From: an uncultured Clostridia bacterium
Lineage (GTDB): Bacteria > Bacillota > Clostridia > Christensenellales > Pumilibacteraceae
Length of the DNA: 8,979 bases
NCBI GenBank assembly: GCA_947588325.1
Contig: CANPYH010000062.1
Span: forward strand, 1 to 8,979
Direction: 5' to 3'
Positions within the stretch are counted from its first letter, which is position 1. Every line of letters begins with the position of its first letter. This document shows, piece after piece, positions 1 to 7,171 of this stretch. The translations under genes were made by a program, and so were the position numbers. A model generated the notes under the pieces. That model was not told where the DNA came from and made no database searches. It was given only the letters and a program-made list of their open reading frames with translations.

Positions 1-653
1 ACGCAAGGCCCCGAAAGCCCGCCCGTAACGTTTCCGAGCACGGGCTTACGGCTATATAAGTCCACCGCCATACCCGTCAGCGTGTTTATGAGCGATACCG
101 CGTCCGCCCCCGCCGATTCCGCCGCCCTCGCGTTATCCGCAATATCCGCGACGTTGGGCGTGAGCTTGACTATGAGCGGTTTGGTGCAATGCTTTTTCGC
201 CGCCGCGGTCACTTCTTCCACCGCGCTCGGGAGCACGCCGAAGGACATACCGCCGCACCTGACGTTCGGACAGCTGATATTCAGCTCGATCATGTCCACG
301 TCCGTCTCGCTCAATCTCTCGCATATTCTCTCATAATCGGCAAGGCTTGACCCCGCCGCATTTGCTATTATGACGGTGCCCAACGTTTTCATAAATGGCA
401 GCTCGTCCTTTATAAATGCCTCAACCCCGGGATTTTGCAGTCCTACGCAATTGAGCATACCGCTCGGCGTTTCGGCTATACGGTTGCCGTCGTTACCCTC
501 TCTCGGGAGCAAGGTCAGCCCCTTGGAGACGATACCGCCGAGCACGCCGACGTCGTAAAACTCGCTGTATTCCCTGCCGAACCCGAAGGTGCCCGAAGCG
601 GTTATTATGGGGTTTTTAAGCGTTTTGCCGCACAGCTCTATCGAAGTATTCAT
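1..653 (-). CDS. pyrD: Dihydroorotate dehydrogenase type 1B, catalytic subunit (C-terminus outside window)
   Basis: PyrD oxidises dihydroorotate to orotate (step 4 of UMP synthesis) in the cytoplasm, using FMN. In type 1B enzymes it pairs with PyrK, which passes electrons to NAD+. I translated the minus strand from the ATG at 653 and found 217 codons open to the window edge. Family members run about 300 residues, so roughly a quarter is missing. Visible motifs are ASGTFGFG at residues 19-26, NISCPNV at 125-131 with the catalytic-base Cys128 (a Cys here marks class 1, where class 2 has Ser), VKLTPN at 162-167, and the MAVDLYSRKPVLGN stretch near 195-208. The ATG overlaps the pyrK stop as ATGA, and GGAGGAGG sits a few bases upstream, so start and translational coupling are well supported. 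The adjacent pyrK supports type 1B over fumarate-dependent type 1A. Confidence 0.96.
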   Translation of the reverse strand, partial: MNTSIELCGKTLKNPIITASGTFGFGREYSEFYDVGVLGGIVSKGLTLLPREGNDGNRIAETPSGMLNCVGLQNPGVEAFIKDELPFMKTLGTVIIANAAGSSLADYERICERLSETDVDMIELNISCPNVRCGGMSFGVLPSAVEEVTAAAKKHCTKPLIVKLTPNVADIADNARAAESAGADAVSLINTLTGMAVDLYSRKPVLGNVTGGLSGPC

Positions 654-1396
654 TGGTAAACCTCCTCCGAAAGGAACACGGGTCCGTCCTTGCATACTCG
701 CTTATTATGCCCCGCCACCTTGCATGTGCAGGTCAGGCAGGCTCCTACGCCGCACCCCATGTGCGCCTCGAGGGAGAGATAGGTCGGTATTCCCCTCGCC
801 TCGCCCAGCCGTTTGACCGCCTTCATAAGCGGTTCGGGTCCGCAGCAGAATATCGCGTCGGGTTTGTATCCCTCTGCCATATCCGATTCGAGAGCCGCCG
901 TCGGGAAACCGTGAAAGCCCGCGCTGCCGTCGTCGGTGCAAAGAGTGAGCTTGCCCACCGACGCGAACTCCTTACCGAGCATTATCTGCTTCTTGGTGGA
1001 AAAGCCGTTATATATCCTCGCGTTCCCGCCGCATTCAATCGCGGTGAGATACAGCGGAGCGACGCCGAAGCCGCCGCCTATTATCGCTACGTTTTCAAAC
1101 TTACCTATCGGGAAGCCGTTTCCGAGCGGCATGGTAACCTTTACCTCGTCGCCCTTAACAAGTGTTGTAAGCGCGTGCGTGCCTTTGCCTTTGAGCCGGT
1201 ACAAAAACGCCGCGTATGACGAATCCGCCATACACACACCGAGAGGACGGCGAAGAATGCAGTCCTCACGCGGGACTTCGAGCATGGCGAACTGACCGCC
1301 CTTTGAGAGGGGCAGTTTATCGAAGGACATTTCGAGAAGATATGCGCCGTCGGCTATTTCTCTGTTTCCAAGGACTACGCCGATATGCTCTTTCAT
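650..1396 (-). CDS. pyrK: Dihydroorotate dehydrogenase electron transfer subunit (FAD, 2Fe-2S)
   Basis: PyrK carries electrons from PyrD's FMN through a 2Fe-2S cluster and FAD to NAD+. The protein has 248 residues, close to the family's usual length. The N-terminal ferredoxin-reductase-type FAD domain shows RRPLGV at 49-54. The NAD-binding domain has GGGFGVAPL at 107-115 and a CGPEPLM segment at 185-191. The C-terminal cluster domain has Cys215-x4-Cys220-x2-Cys223 followed by Cys235 in VCKDGPVF, the PyrK-type cluster pattern. An extra Cys225 lies inside the motif and is probably not a ligand. Its start overlaps the pyrF stop as ATGA, and its stop overlaps the pyrD start the same way, so pyrF-pyrK-pyrD are probably translated as a coupled block. 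That fits the fixed stoichiometry of the PyrDK complex. Confidence 0.97.
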   Translation of the reverse strand: MKEHIGVVLGNREIADGAYLLEMSFDKLPLSKGGQFAMLEVPREDCILRRPLGVCMADSSYAAFLYRLKGKGTHALTTLVKGDEVKVTMPLGNGFPIGKFENVAIIGGGFGVAPLYLTAIECGGNARIYNGFSTKKQIMLGKEFASVGKLTLCTDDGSAGFHGFPTAALESDMAEGYKPDAIFCCGPEPLMKAVKRLGEARGIPTYLSLEAHMGCGVGACLTCTCKVAGHNKRVCKDGPVFLSEEVYQ

Positions 1397-2265
1397 CTTC
1401 TCTGTAACGCTCCCGCAATATCCTCGCTCATGTCGATAACCGCCGCCCGTGCCGCCGAAGCGGGGTCCATACCCTTATATTTATCCTGCAAATATGCGCA
1501 TATTATGCCGCGGCTGGAATTGACAATTCCCCCTCTGCCCTTTGCGTCGAAGCCCGCAACCGCGTCGTCCGCGCCGCCGCCCTGCGCGCCATACCCGGGG
1601 ACGAGGAAGAAGGTGTGCGGCATGAGCTTGCGGAGTTGCCGTGCTTGTTCGGGATAAGTCGCCCCGACCACCGCTCCGACGTTGGAAAAGCCGCACCTGC
1701 CCCTGCTGTCCGCCCCCCATTCCTTAACGAGGGTCGCCATCTGCTCGTATACAGTCCTGCCGTTTTCCAGCTTCATGTCCTGCAACTCGCCGCCCGAGGG
1801 GTTGGAGGTCTTGACAAGGACGAATATACCCTTCTTATTATTGCCGAGGAAGGGCTTGATACCGTCCGTACCGAGATAGCCGTTTACCGTCACAAAGTCG
1901 CTGTCGAAGTCGCCGCCGAAGAATGCGTCGGCGTATTGTTTCGCCGTTGCGCCTATGTCGTTACGTTTGGCGTCGGCTATAACTACCAATCCCGCCTTCT
2001 TCGCGAACTTGACAGTATCTGCAAATGCTTTCATTCCCGCCGTGCCCATCGCCTCGTAATAGGCTATCTGGACCTTGACCGCGGGAACTATGTCCTTAAT
2101 CGCGTCTATTATCGACGCATTGAATTCGAATACTGCCATAGCGGTCGCATACTTATTGCCCTTGAGAATCTCGTAATCGCCCAGGTACTGCGGTGCGGTG
2201 TCCAGCCCTACGACAATGGGATTGCCCGTTGCCGCTATTTTGCGCGTAAGTTTGTCTATTATCAT
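1393..2265 (-). CDS. pyrF: Orotidine 5'-phosphate decarboxylase, type 2 subfamily
   Basis: PyrF decarboxylates OMP to UMP, the last step of de novo pyrimidine synthesis. The 290-residue length and the motif layout fit the longer type 2 subfamily, not the roughly 230-residue E. coli/Bacillus form. VVGLDTAP at 18-25 gives an N-terminal Asp. The catalytic D-x-K-x-x-D signature is DAKRNDIG at 98-105 (Asp98, Lys100, Asp103). VKTSNPSGGE at 151-160 and LVPGYGAQGG at 221-230 form later phosphate-binding parts of the barrel. NSSRGI at 249-254 is the closing phosphate loop. The ATG at 2265 has AAGGAG six bases upstream. An ATG at 2270 is out of frame. It follows pyrC after 44 bp, the longest gap in the operon; I see no convincing terminator there, only short 4-5 bp arms. 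Confidence 0.96.
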   Translation of the reverse strand: MIIDKLTRKIAATGNPIVVGLDTAPQYLGDYEILKGNKYATAMAVFEFNASIIDAIKDIVPAVKVQIAYYEAMGTAGMKAFADTVKFAKKAGLVVIADAKRNDIGATAKQYADAFFGGDFDSDFVTVNGYLGTDGIKPFLGNNKKGIFVLVKTSNPSGGELQDMKLENGRTVYEQMATLVKEWGADSRGRCGFSNVGAVVGATYPEQARQLRKLMPHTFFLVPGYGAQGGGADDAVAGFDAKGRGGIVNSSRGIICAYLQDKYKGMDPASAARAAVIDMSEDIAGALQRR

Positions 2266-2309
2266 TGCATGCTCCTTCGTTTATTCTGCCAAAGTATGTT
2301 TTCGTTCTT

Positions 2310-3569
2310 TCAGAATTTAAGGTCTCCGCCCACTATGGTGTGTTCCACTCTGCCCTTGAGCATCCACCCGTCAAAGAGGCAGTTCTTGCCCTTGCCGTGC
2401 AGTTCTGCCGCTCTTACCGTCCGGGACGCGTCGGGGTCGAACACTATCACGTCCGCCATCATACCCGCCTTTATATGTACGACGGGCAGCCCGAGAAGGC
2501 GTGCGGGAGTGTGGCTCATAAGCTCGACAAGGGCGGGCATATCTATCTCCCCGCTGTCTACGAGGTAGGTATATGCGAGGGAGAGCGCCGTCTCGAACCC
2601 CACCGTGCCGAAGGGGGCGAGGTCGAACTCCCTGTTCTTCTCGTCCGCCGAGTGCGGCGCATGGTCGGTCGCTATCACATCGATCGTGCCGTCCTTTATC
2701 CCCTCTATCACGGCGTCGCAGTCCGACTGCTCGCGAAGGGGCGGGTTAATCTTTGCATTGGTGTTATACGAGAGTATTTCCTCGTCCGTCGCCGAGAAGT
2801 AGTGCGGGCAGGTCTCGCAGGTAACCTTTACCCCCCGCGCCTTTGCCTCGCGAATGAGTTCGACGCTTCCCGCCGTGGAGACGTGCGCAATATGCACGCG
2901 GGCGTCGAGAGTTTCGGCAAGCACTATGTCGCGGGCGATACCGATTTCCTCCGCCGCGCGGCTTATCCCGCGAAGCCCCGCTATCGTCGCGTTCACTCCC
3001 TCGTTCACCACACCGTCGCCGCTTATGTTGGCGTCCTCGGTATGGTCGATGACGAGCAGGTTAAAGGTCTTGGCATATTCGAGGGCGTTACGCATGACGC
3101 GGCTGTTCATAACGGGCTTGCCGTCGTCGCTGACCGCGACTATGCCCGCGTCCTTCATCTTGCCCATCTCGGCAAGCTCTTCGCCCTTCTGCCCCTTGGT
3201 TATACAGCCGATGGGATATACCCTCGCGCCGTCCGCCTCTTTGCCGCGCATGGAGACGTACCGCGCAATCGCCGCATTGTCTATGACGGGGTTGGTGTTA
3301 GGCATACACGCTATGGACGTATATCCGCCGTATATCGCCGCGCGGCTACCCGTGTCTATCGTCTCCTTGTGCTCGAAGCCCGGTTCGCGGAGGTGGCAGT
3401 GCATGTCCACCAGCCCGGGCATAACGAGCTTACCCGCGGCGTTTATTACCGTCGTAGCCTCCGACTCGGGGATATCTCCCACGCGGACTATTCTGCCGTT
3501 GTCTATCAATACGTCGGCTTTGACCTCGCCGCTGTCTATTATCTTGCCGCCTTTTATAAGAATACTCAT
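2310..3569 (-). CDS. pyrC: Dihydroorotase, class I
   Basis: PyrC cyclises N-carbamoyl-aspartate to dihydroorotate using a binuclear zinc centre (step 3). The 419-residue protein is an amidohydrolase-fold class I dihydroorotase of normal length. The expected metal ligands are present: His57 and His59 in DMHCHLREPG (55-64), Asp149 in VSDDG, His176 in VIDHTED, His229 in HIAHVSTAG, and catalytic Asp302 in ATDHAPH. Asp as the bridging ligand, where class II has carboxylated Lys, is the class I pattern described for Bacillus-type enzymes. The NPPLR loop at 275-279 and NTNPV at 91-95 are also typical substrate-side motifs. The start follows a GGGGGAA ribosome binding site. The gene begins 14 bp after the pyrB stop. 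All key residues are intact, so this is an active enzyme and not an inactive PyrC paralogue. Confidence 0.97.
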   Translation of the reverse strand: MSILIKGGKIIDSGEVKADVLIDNGRIVRVGDIPESEATTVINAAGKLVMPGLVDMHCHLREPGFEHKETIDTGSRAAIYGGYTSIACMPNTNPVIDNAAIARYVSMRGKEADGARVYPIGCITKGQKGEELAEMGKMKDAGIVAVSDDGKPVMNSRVMRNALEYAKTFNLLVIDHTEDANISGDGVVNEGVNATIAGLRGISRAAEEIGIARDIVLAETLDARVHIAHVSTAGSVELIREAKARGVKVTCETCPHYFSATDEEILSYNTNAKINPPLREQSDCDAVIEGIKDGTIDVIATDHAPHSADEKNREFDLAPFGTVGFETALSLAYTYLVDSGEIDMPALVELMSHTPARLLGLPVVHIKAGMMADVIVFDPDASRTVRAAELHGKGKNCLFDGWMLKGRVEHTIVGGDLKF

Positions 3570-3583
3570 ATACGTTCCCCCGA

Positions 3584-4501
3584 TTATACCGCGTCGCTCA
3601 TGAGCATGTCCATAACTGCCATGCGCACCGCCACGCCGTTAGTCACTTGTTCGTTTATGACGCTGTTAGCGCCGTCCGTTATCTCGCTCGTTATCTCTAT
3701 CCCGCGGTTTACAGGCCCCGGGTGCATGATGAGCGCGTCGGGGCAAGCGACGAGCTTATCCCGCGTTATGCCGAATTCGTCGCCGTATTCGGATATGGAG
3801 GGGAAAAGTCCCGCTTTCTGCCGTTCGAGCTGGATACGCAGCCCCATTACCACGTTAGCCCCCGCGACCGCGCTTTCGAGATCGTAGCTCACTTCGCAGC
3901 CAAGCTCCTCGACGCCCTTGGGTAGCAGCGTTTGCGGCGCAACCACCGTCGTCTCCGCGCCGAGCTTGCCGAGCGCCCACAGATTGCTCCGAGCCACTCT
4001 CGAGTGCTTGATATCCCCCACCATTACCACTTTCAGTCCCTTTATCGTGCCGAATTTTTCCCGCATGGTGAAGAGGTCGAGCAGGCTTTGCGTCGGGTGT
4101 TCGTTCATGCCGTCGCCGCCGTTAATTACCGAGGAGCGGACGTTCTTTGCGAGGAGCGCAGGGGTTCCCGCCATGGAGTGACGTATGACGATTATGTCCG
4201 TCATCAGCGCGTCCAACGTTCTGCCCGTGTCTATCAGCGACTCGCCCTTTTGCACAGAGGAGGTTGCGACGGATATGGACAACGTGCGAGCGCCGAGAAA
4301 ACGCGCGGCGGTCTCGAAAGAGTTCTTCGTCCGCGTGCTGTTTTCGTAGAACAGCGTGGCGACGCACTTGCCTTTGAGCGAGTCGAGGGTCTCGCCGCTC
4401 ACGAACGCCTCTTTCATCGCCGCGGTGTTATCGAGTATGTCCTCGATCTCTTCTTTGGTCAGGTCTTTAAGCCCCAACAGGTCTTTTTTTCGTAACATCA
4501 T
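3584..4501 (-). CDS. pyrB: Aspartate carbamoyltransferase catalytic subunit
   Basis: PyrB joins carbamoyl phosphate and aspartate, the committed step of UMP synthesis. The 305-residue protein has the carbamoyl-phosphate motif ENSTRTKNSFE (53-63), the loop SSVQKGESL (81-89) whose Lys85 reaches the neighbouring subunit's active site, HPTQSLLDL (135-143), GDIKHSRVARSN (162-173), the aspartate-binding segment LRIQLER (221-227) and MHPGPVNRG (259-267). That set separates it from ornithine carbamoyltransferase. No pyrI regulatory subunit gene adjoins it, as in Bacillus-type ATCases, which work as plain trimers. Two adjacent ATGs (4501, 4498) are possible; AAGGA six bases before the first favours 4501. 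Only 15 bp separate it from the upstream pseudouridine synthase gene, so there is no room for a PyrR attenuator or a separate terminator. Confidence 0.97.
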   Translation of the reverse strand: MMLRKKDLLGLKDLTKEEIEDILDNTAAMKEAFVSGETLDSLKGKCVATLFYENSTRTKNSFETAARFLGARTLSISVATSSVQKGESLIDTGRTLDALMTDIIVIRHSMAGTPALLAKNVRSSVINGGDGMNEHPTQSLLDLFTMREKFGTIKGLKVVMVGDIKHSRVARSNLWALGKLGAETTVVAPQTLLPKGVEELGCEVSYDLESAVAGANVVMGLRIQLERQKAGLFPSISEYGDEFGITRDKLVACPDALIMHPGPVNRGIEITSEITDGANSVINEQVTNGVAVRMAVMDMLMSDAV

Positions 4502-4516
4502 TATCTATCCTTCGCC

Positions 4517-5407
4517 TTATACTTGTCGTAAAAGCCGCAATATCCTCTCGAAATCGGGGGGTGGCGGCGCCGTAAAGGTCATTGTCTCGCCCGTCGACGG
4601 GTGCGCAATAGTCAGGCTGTAAGAGTGGAGCAATTGGCCTTTGGAGCCGTATACCGAGCCTCTGCCGTATTGTTCGTCCCCCGTTATCGGGTGACCGAGG
4701 TACTTTGCATGCACGCGTATCTGGTGCGTGCGCCCGGTCAGTATGCGGAAGCGCACGAGGTCGTGAGCGTTAAGCCGCTCCGTCACCTCATAGTCGGTCA
4801 CCGCCGTCCTGCCGCTCGGCACCACCGCCATGAGTTTGCGGTCGCGCGGGTTCCTTCCTATCGGGGCGTTTACCCTGCCCGTTTCTTCTTTCAGGTGCCC
4901 GTCCACAATGCCGAGGTATATCTTAACCGCACTGCGCTCGGCTATCTGCGCCGAAAGCGAGAGGTGCGCCCTGTCGTTCTTTGCGACCACCATAACCCCG
5001 CTCGTGTTCTTGTCCAGCCTGTGCACTATCCCGGGGCGGAGCGCGCCGTTTATAGCCGAGAGGTTTTTCAGGCGGAACATCAGCGCGTTCACCAGCGTGT
5101 TGTCGTAGTTGCCCGCCGCGGGGTGTACCGTCAGACCTTGCGGCTTATTCACCACGGCTATGTCGTCGTCCTCGTATATTATGTCTATCGGTATGTCGCG
5201 GGGCTCCGCCGTCGTTATCGGCTCGGGCGGGTCGAGAGTTACCTCGTCTCCGCTCGCCACCAACGCGCCGCACTTAACCGTTTTGCCGTTAAGAAGCACC
5301 CTGCCGCCGTCAATGAGCTGTTTTATGTATGAGCGGGTATATTCCGTCTCGTCGGCGAGATAGACGTCTAACCGCATTTTCTCCCCCGTTTCGACGAAGA
5401 GCTTCAT
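4517..5407 (-). CDS. RluA/RluD-family 23S rRNA pseudouridine synthase (YlyB-like)
   Basis: This RNA-modifying enzyme converts specific uridines to pseudouridine, most likely in 23S rRNA. The 296-residue layout is an N-terminal S4 RNA-binding domain (about 12-60, with RLDVYLADE and a TRSYIKQLIDGGRVLLNG stretch), a short linker, then the catalytic domain. The signature HRLDKNTSG at 129-137 contains catalytic Asp132. NKPQGLTVHP (87-96) and GRTHQIRVH (225-233) are further family motifs. Placement right after lspA copies the B. subtilis lspA-ylyB(rluD-like) order. The start codon overlaps the lspA stop as ATGA. The region before it is a G-rich stretch (GGCGGGGGCGGC) that also encodes the Gly tail of LspA, not a clean AGGAGG. 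The exact uridine target cannot be read from sequence, so I give no gene symbol. Confidence 0.94.
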   Translation of the reverse strand: MKLFVETGEKMRLDVYLADETEYTRSYIKQLIDGGRVLLNGKTVKCGALVASGDEVTLDPPEPITTAEPRDIPIDIIYEDDDIAVVNKPQGLTVHPAAGNYDNTLVNALMFRLKNLSAINGALRPGIVHRLDKNTSGVMVVAKNDRAHLSLSAQIAERSAVKIYLGIVDGHLKEETGRVNAPIGRNPRDRKLMAVVPSGRTAVTDYEVTERLNAHDLVRFRILTGRTHQIRVHAKYLGHPITGDEQYGRGSVYGSKGQLLHSYSLTIAHPSTGETMTFTAPPPPDFERILRLLRQV

Positions 5408-6120
5408 TCGCCGCCCCCGCCGTCATCGCTCGGCTTGTCGCCCTCATCCGAGGGCGCGTCCGACTTCCCGCTATCCGCGGCGACCGTGTTGTTATTATCG
5501 GCGTTCGCGCTATCGGAGTTATTGTTATCTGAGTTCGCGGTATTTGCTGTATCGGAGTTGTCCGCGGCAGAAGCGCCGTCAGTAGCACCCTTCGCCTTTT
5601 CCTTTTTGGACTGCGAGAGAGCCTTAACCAGACATATTATCAGGAATACGACGAGGAGTATTACTCCGACGACGAGGGAAACGTCCGCAATGTTGAATAC
5701 GGGAAAGTCGTATCCGAAGATGAAGAAGTTGAGGAAATCGCGCACCTGCCCGAGGTAAAGCCTGTCTATGAGGTTACCCGTCGCTCCCGCCGTCACCATT
5801 GCCATTGCAACGATGAAGAGCATATTCTTGCGCTTATCGGGGAAGAAGAGCAGGAGAAGGAAGGCGGCAAGGGCGATAAATGTCAGCGTTATAACGAGGG
5901 GCATTATCACCGTCATTCCCCAAGCCGCTCCGTCGTTGTATATAAACGTTATATAGAAGAAATTGGGAATTACGGGCACACTGTCGCCTACCGCCATATT
6001 CCCCTCTACAACCGCCTTGGTCACGAGGTCGAACACGAGCATAAAGGCGATTACGGCGACGGCGACTACCGACTGAACGACGTATCTTTTTACGGTCGGC
6101 TTATTTTTCAGTAAATTCAT
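5404..6120 (-). CDS. lspA: Lipoprotein signal peptidase II with a long acidic low-complexity C-terminal tail
   Basis: LspA is the membrane aspartyl protease that removes signal peptides from diacylglyceryl-modified prolipoproteins. Four hydrophobic segments are visible near residues 14-33, 68-93, 98-115 and 144-168. The family motifs are GNLIDRLYLGQVRDF (115-129) and FNIADVS (142-148); Asp128 and Asp146 match the catalytic pair. FIYNDGAAWG (59-68) is the conserved extracellular loop. The catalytic part ends near residue 170, the usual family length. It is followed by about 67 further residues, 172-238, rich in Asp, Asn, Ser and Ala and ending in four Gly and Glu. Given family topology this tail should be cytoplasmic. 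The start lies inside the end of sepF (20-bp overlap), with TAGGAG rather far upstream at about 12 bases. Confidence 0.95.
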   Translation of the reverse strand: MNLLKNKPTVKRYVVQSVVAVAVIAFMLVFDLVTKAVVEGNMAVGDSVPVIPNFFYITFIYNDGAAWGMTVIMPLVITLTFIALAAFLLLLFFPDKRKNMLFIVAMAMVTAGATGNLIDRLYLGQVRDFLNFFIFGYDFPVFNIADVSLVVGVILLVVFLIICLVKALSQSKKEKAKGATDGASAADNSDTANTANSDNNNSDSANADNNNTVAADSGKSDAPSDEGDKPSDDGGGGE

Positions 6121-6466
6121 GTGGTACGGTAACTCCTACGCCTTCGGGAGAGAGAAGGAAAATATTGCCCGCTATGCGGAGCACGCTGCCGTTAAGCGCG
6201 TATATCGCGCCCGAAGTGAAGTCGAGAATGCGTTGGGCGCAGGACTCCTCCAACCCGTCGAGATTGATTATCGCAGGTTCTTTGCGTTTAAGATAGTCTA
6301 TGAGCGTCTGTACGTCCGAATAGACTTTGGGCTCATAGACGAGGACGTTCTGATACTCCCTCGGGACTATGCGATCCTTGGACGTCGGCGGCAGAAACGA
6401 GCCGTCCGACGGAACGGAGTGCGTGTCCTCGAAGTAAGGATAATCTTCCATCTTTTTATCTGCCAT
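6101..6466 (-). CDS. sepF: SepF-family cell division protein, no evident membrane-anchoring helix
   Basis: SepF binds the FtsZ C-terminus, polymerises, and helps tether the Z-ring to the membrane in Gram-positive bacteria. Residues about 39-110 form the SepF core: VLVYEPKVYSDVQTLIDYL, then PAIINLDGLE, AQRILDFTSGAIYALNG, and IFLLSPEGV. The length (121) is shorter than the roughly 150 of B. subtilis SepF. The N-terminus (1-38) is charged and proline-containing and shows no amphipathic helix of the usual kind. The start is firm: GGAGGG lies four bases upstream and an in-frame stop sits just before it at 6485-6487, so no longer N-terminus exists. The preceding yggS homologue matches the conserved ylmE-sepF pair. 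Function as a division protein is inferred from family and context. Confidence 0.92.
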   Translation of the reverse strand: MADKKMEDYPYFEDTHSVPSDGSFLPPTSKDRIVPREYQNVLVYEPKVYSDVQTLIDYLKRKEPAIINLDGLEESCAQRILDFTSGAIYALNGSVLRIAGNIFLLSPEGVGVTVPHEFTEK

Positions 6467-6499
6467 TTTCCCTCCTTGCCACGGTTAATTCCGAGGCGT

Positions 6500-7144
6500 T
6501 CAAGCGTAATTCCTCCGTCCGAAAATCAATGTTCCCGGGCGTATTATATTTGCTCCGTGGGCGAGCGCGGTCATATAGTCGTCGCTCATTCCCATGGAAA
6601 GGTATTCGATCCCGTCGAAAGCGCCCTGCGCCTCGTTAAACAGTCGGTGCATTCCCTCGTACATATCCTCGGGCGCGCCTATCGGGAGTACGCTCATAAG
6701 CCCCCTGACGCGGATATTGGGCAGTGCGCGGAGTTGCTCGATAAGCCGCATACACTCCGACCTGTCACAGCCGCTCTTGCTCGCCTCTTCGCCGTAATTA
6801 ACCTCCACGAGCACGTCCATCACCCGACCGACGGCGGCGGAGCGCTTGTCTATCTCCCTGCCGAGTTCGAGGCGATCCACCGACTGTATCATCTGCACTT
6901 TGTCGACGATATACTTGACTTTATTGGTCTGAAGCGCGCCGATAAAATGCACCTCGGGAATTTTCAATCCGTCGTACTTGGAGAGCAGTTCCTGCACACG
7001 GTTCTCTCCCATCGCGGTTATGCCATATTTAACAAGCTCGTTAATCTCCTCGGCTGTACGCGTCTTGGTCGCCGCGACGATCTTAACCGCCCTGCCGCAT
7101 GCGCGTACATTTTCCAGAAGTTTGGCTACTTCTTCGTCCTGCAA
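6500..7144 (-). CDS. yggS: YggS/PLPBP-family pyridoxal phosphate homeostasis protein
   Basis: YggS/YlmE proteins bind PLP without a known catalytic reaction and help keep B6 vitamers and amino-acid pools balanced. The fold is the alanine-racemase-like barrel. Motifs are IVAATKTR with the PLP lysine, MGENRVQEL, HFIGALQTNK, SGCDRSE, RGLMSV, YLSMGMSDDY and RPGTLIFGRR. Start choice is uncertain. An ATG at 7183 gives 227 residues and one at 7159 gives 219, but neither has a ribosome binding site, and 7183 lies upstream of a strong -10 box at 7172-7177. A TTG at 7144 (214 residues, PLP Lys at residue 27) has GGAGG eight bases upstream and leaves a roughly 20-base leader, so I prefer it. This shortens the N-terminal helix compared with E. 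coli YggS. It is the first gene of the operon and is followed by sepF after 33 bp. Confidence 0.92.
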   Translation of the reverse strand: MQDEEVAKLLENVRACGRAVKIVAATKTRTAEEINELVKYGITAMGENRVQELLSKYDGLKIPEVHFIGALQTNKVKYIVDKVQMIQSVDRLELGREIDKRSAAVGRVMDVLVEVNYGEEASKSGCDRSECMRLIEQLRALPNIRVRGLMSVLPIGAPEDMYEGMHRLFNEAQGAFDGIEYLSMGMSDDYMTALAHGANIIRPGTLIFGRRNYA

Positions 7145-7152
7145 AGCCCTTC

Positions 7153-7157
7153 CCTCC
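7153..7157 (-). promoter_or_regulatory. Ribosome binding site that favours a TTG start for yggS
   Basis: Read on the minus strand, GGAGG ends eight bases before the TTG at 7144. It overlaps the ATG at 7159-7157, which therefore cannot use it. No comparable site precedes the ATG at 7183 or 7159. Together with the promoter immediately upstream this supports TTG initiation, though a near-leaderless start at 7159 remains possible. Confidence 0.55.
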
Positions 7158-7171
7158 ATGTTATTTTGTCT

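Noticed and set aside
2266..2309. Possible terminator or regulatory hairpin in the pyrC-pyrF gap
   Set aside because: Only 4-5 bp arms (TTCT/AGAA or TTCTG/CAGAA) are present, with no U-run; the space mainly holds the pyrF ribosome binding site.
1615..2568. A 317-codon open frame on the plus strand
   Set aside because: It is antisense to pyrF and the 3' end of pyrC, and no motif or ribosome binding site supports it.
2265..3887. A 540-codon open frame on the plus strand
   Set aside because: It runs antisense to pyrC and the end of pyrB, which carry full catalytic motif sets. Its translation has no recognisable domain, and GC-rich coding DNA with biased codons commonly leaves the opposite strand open.
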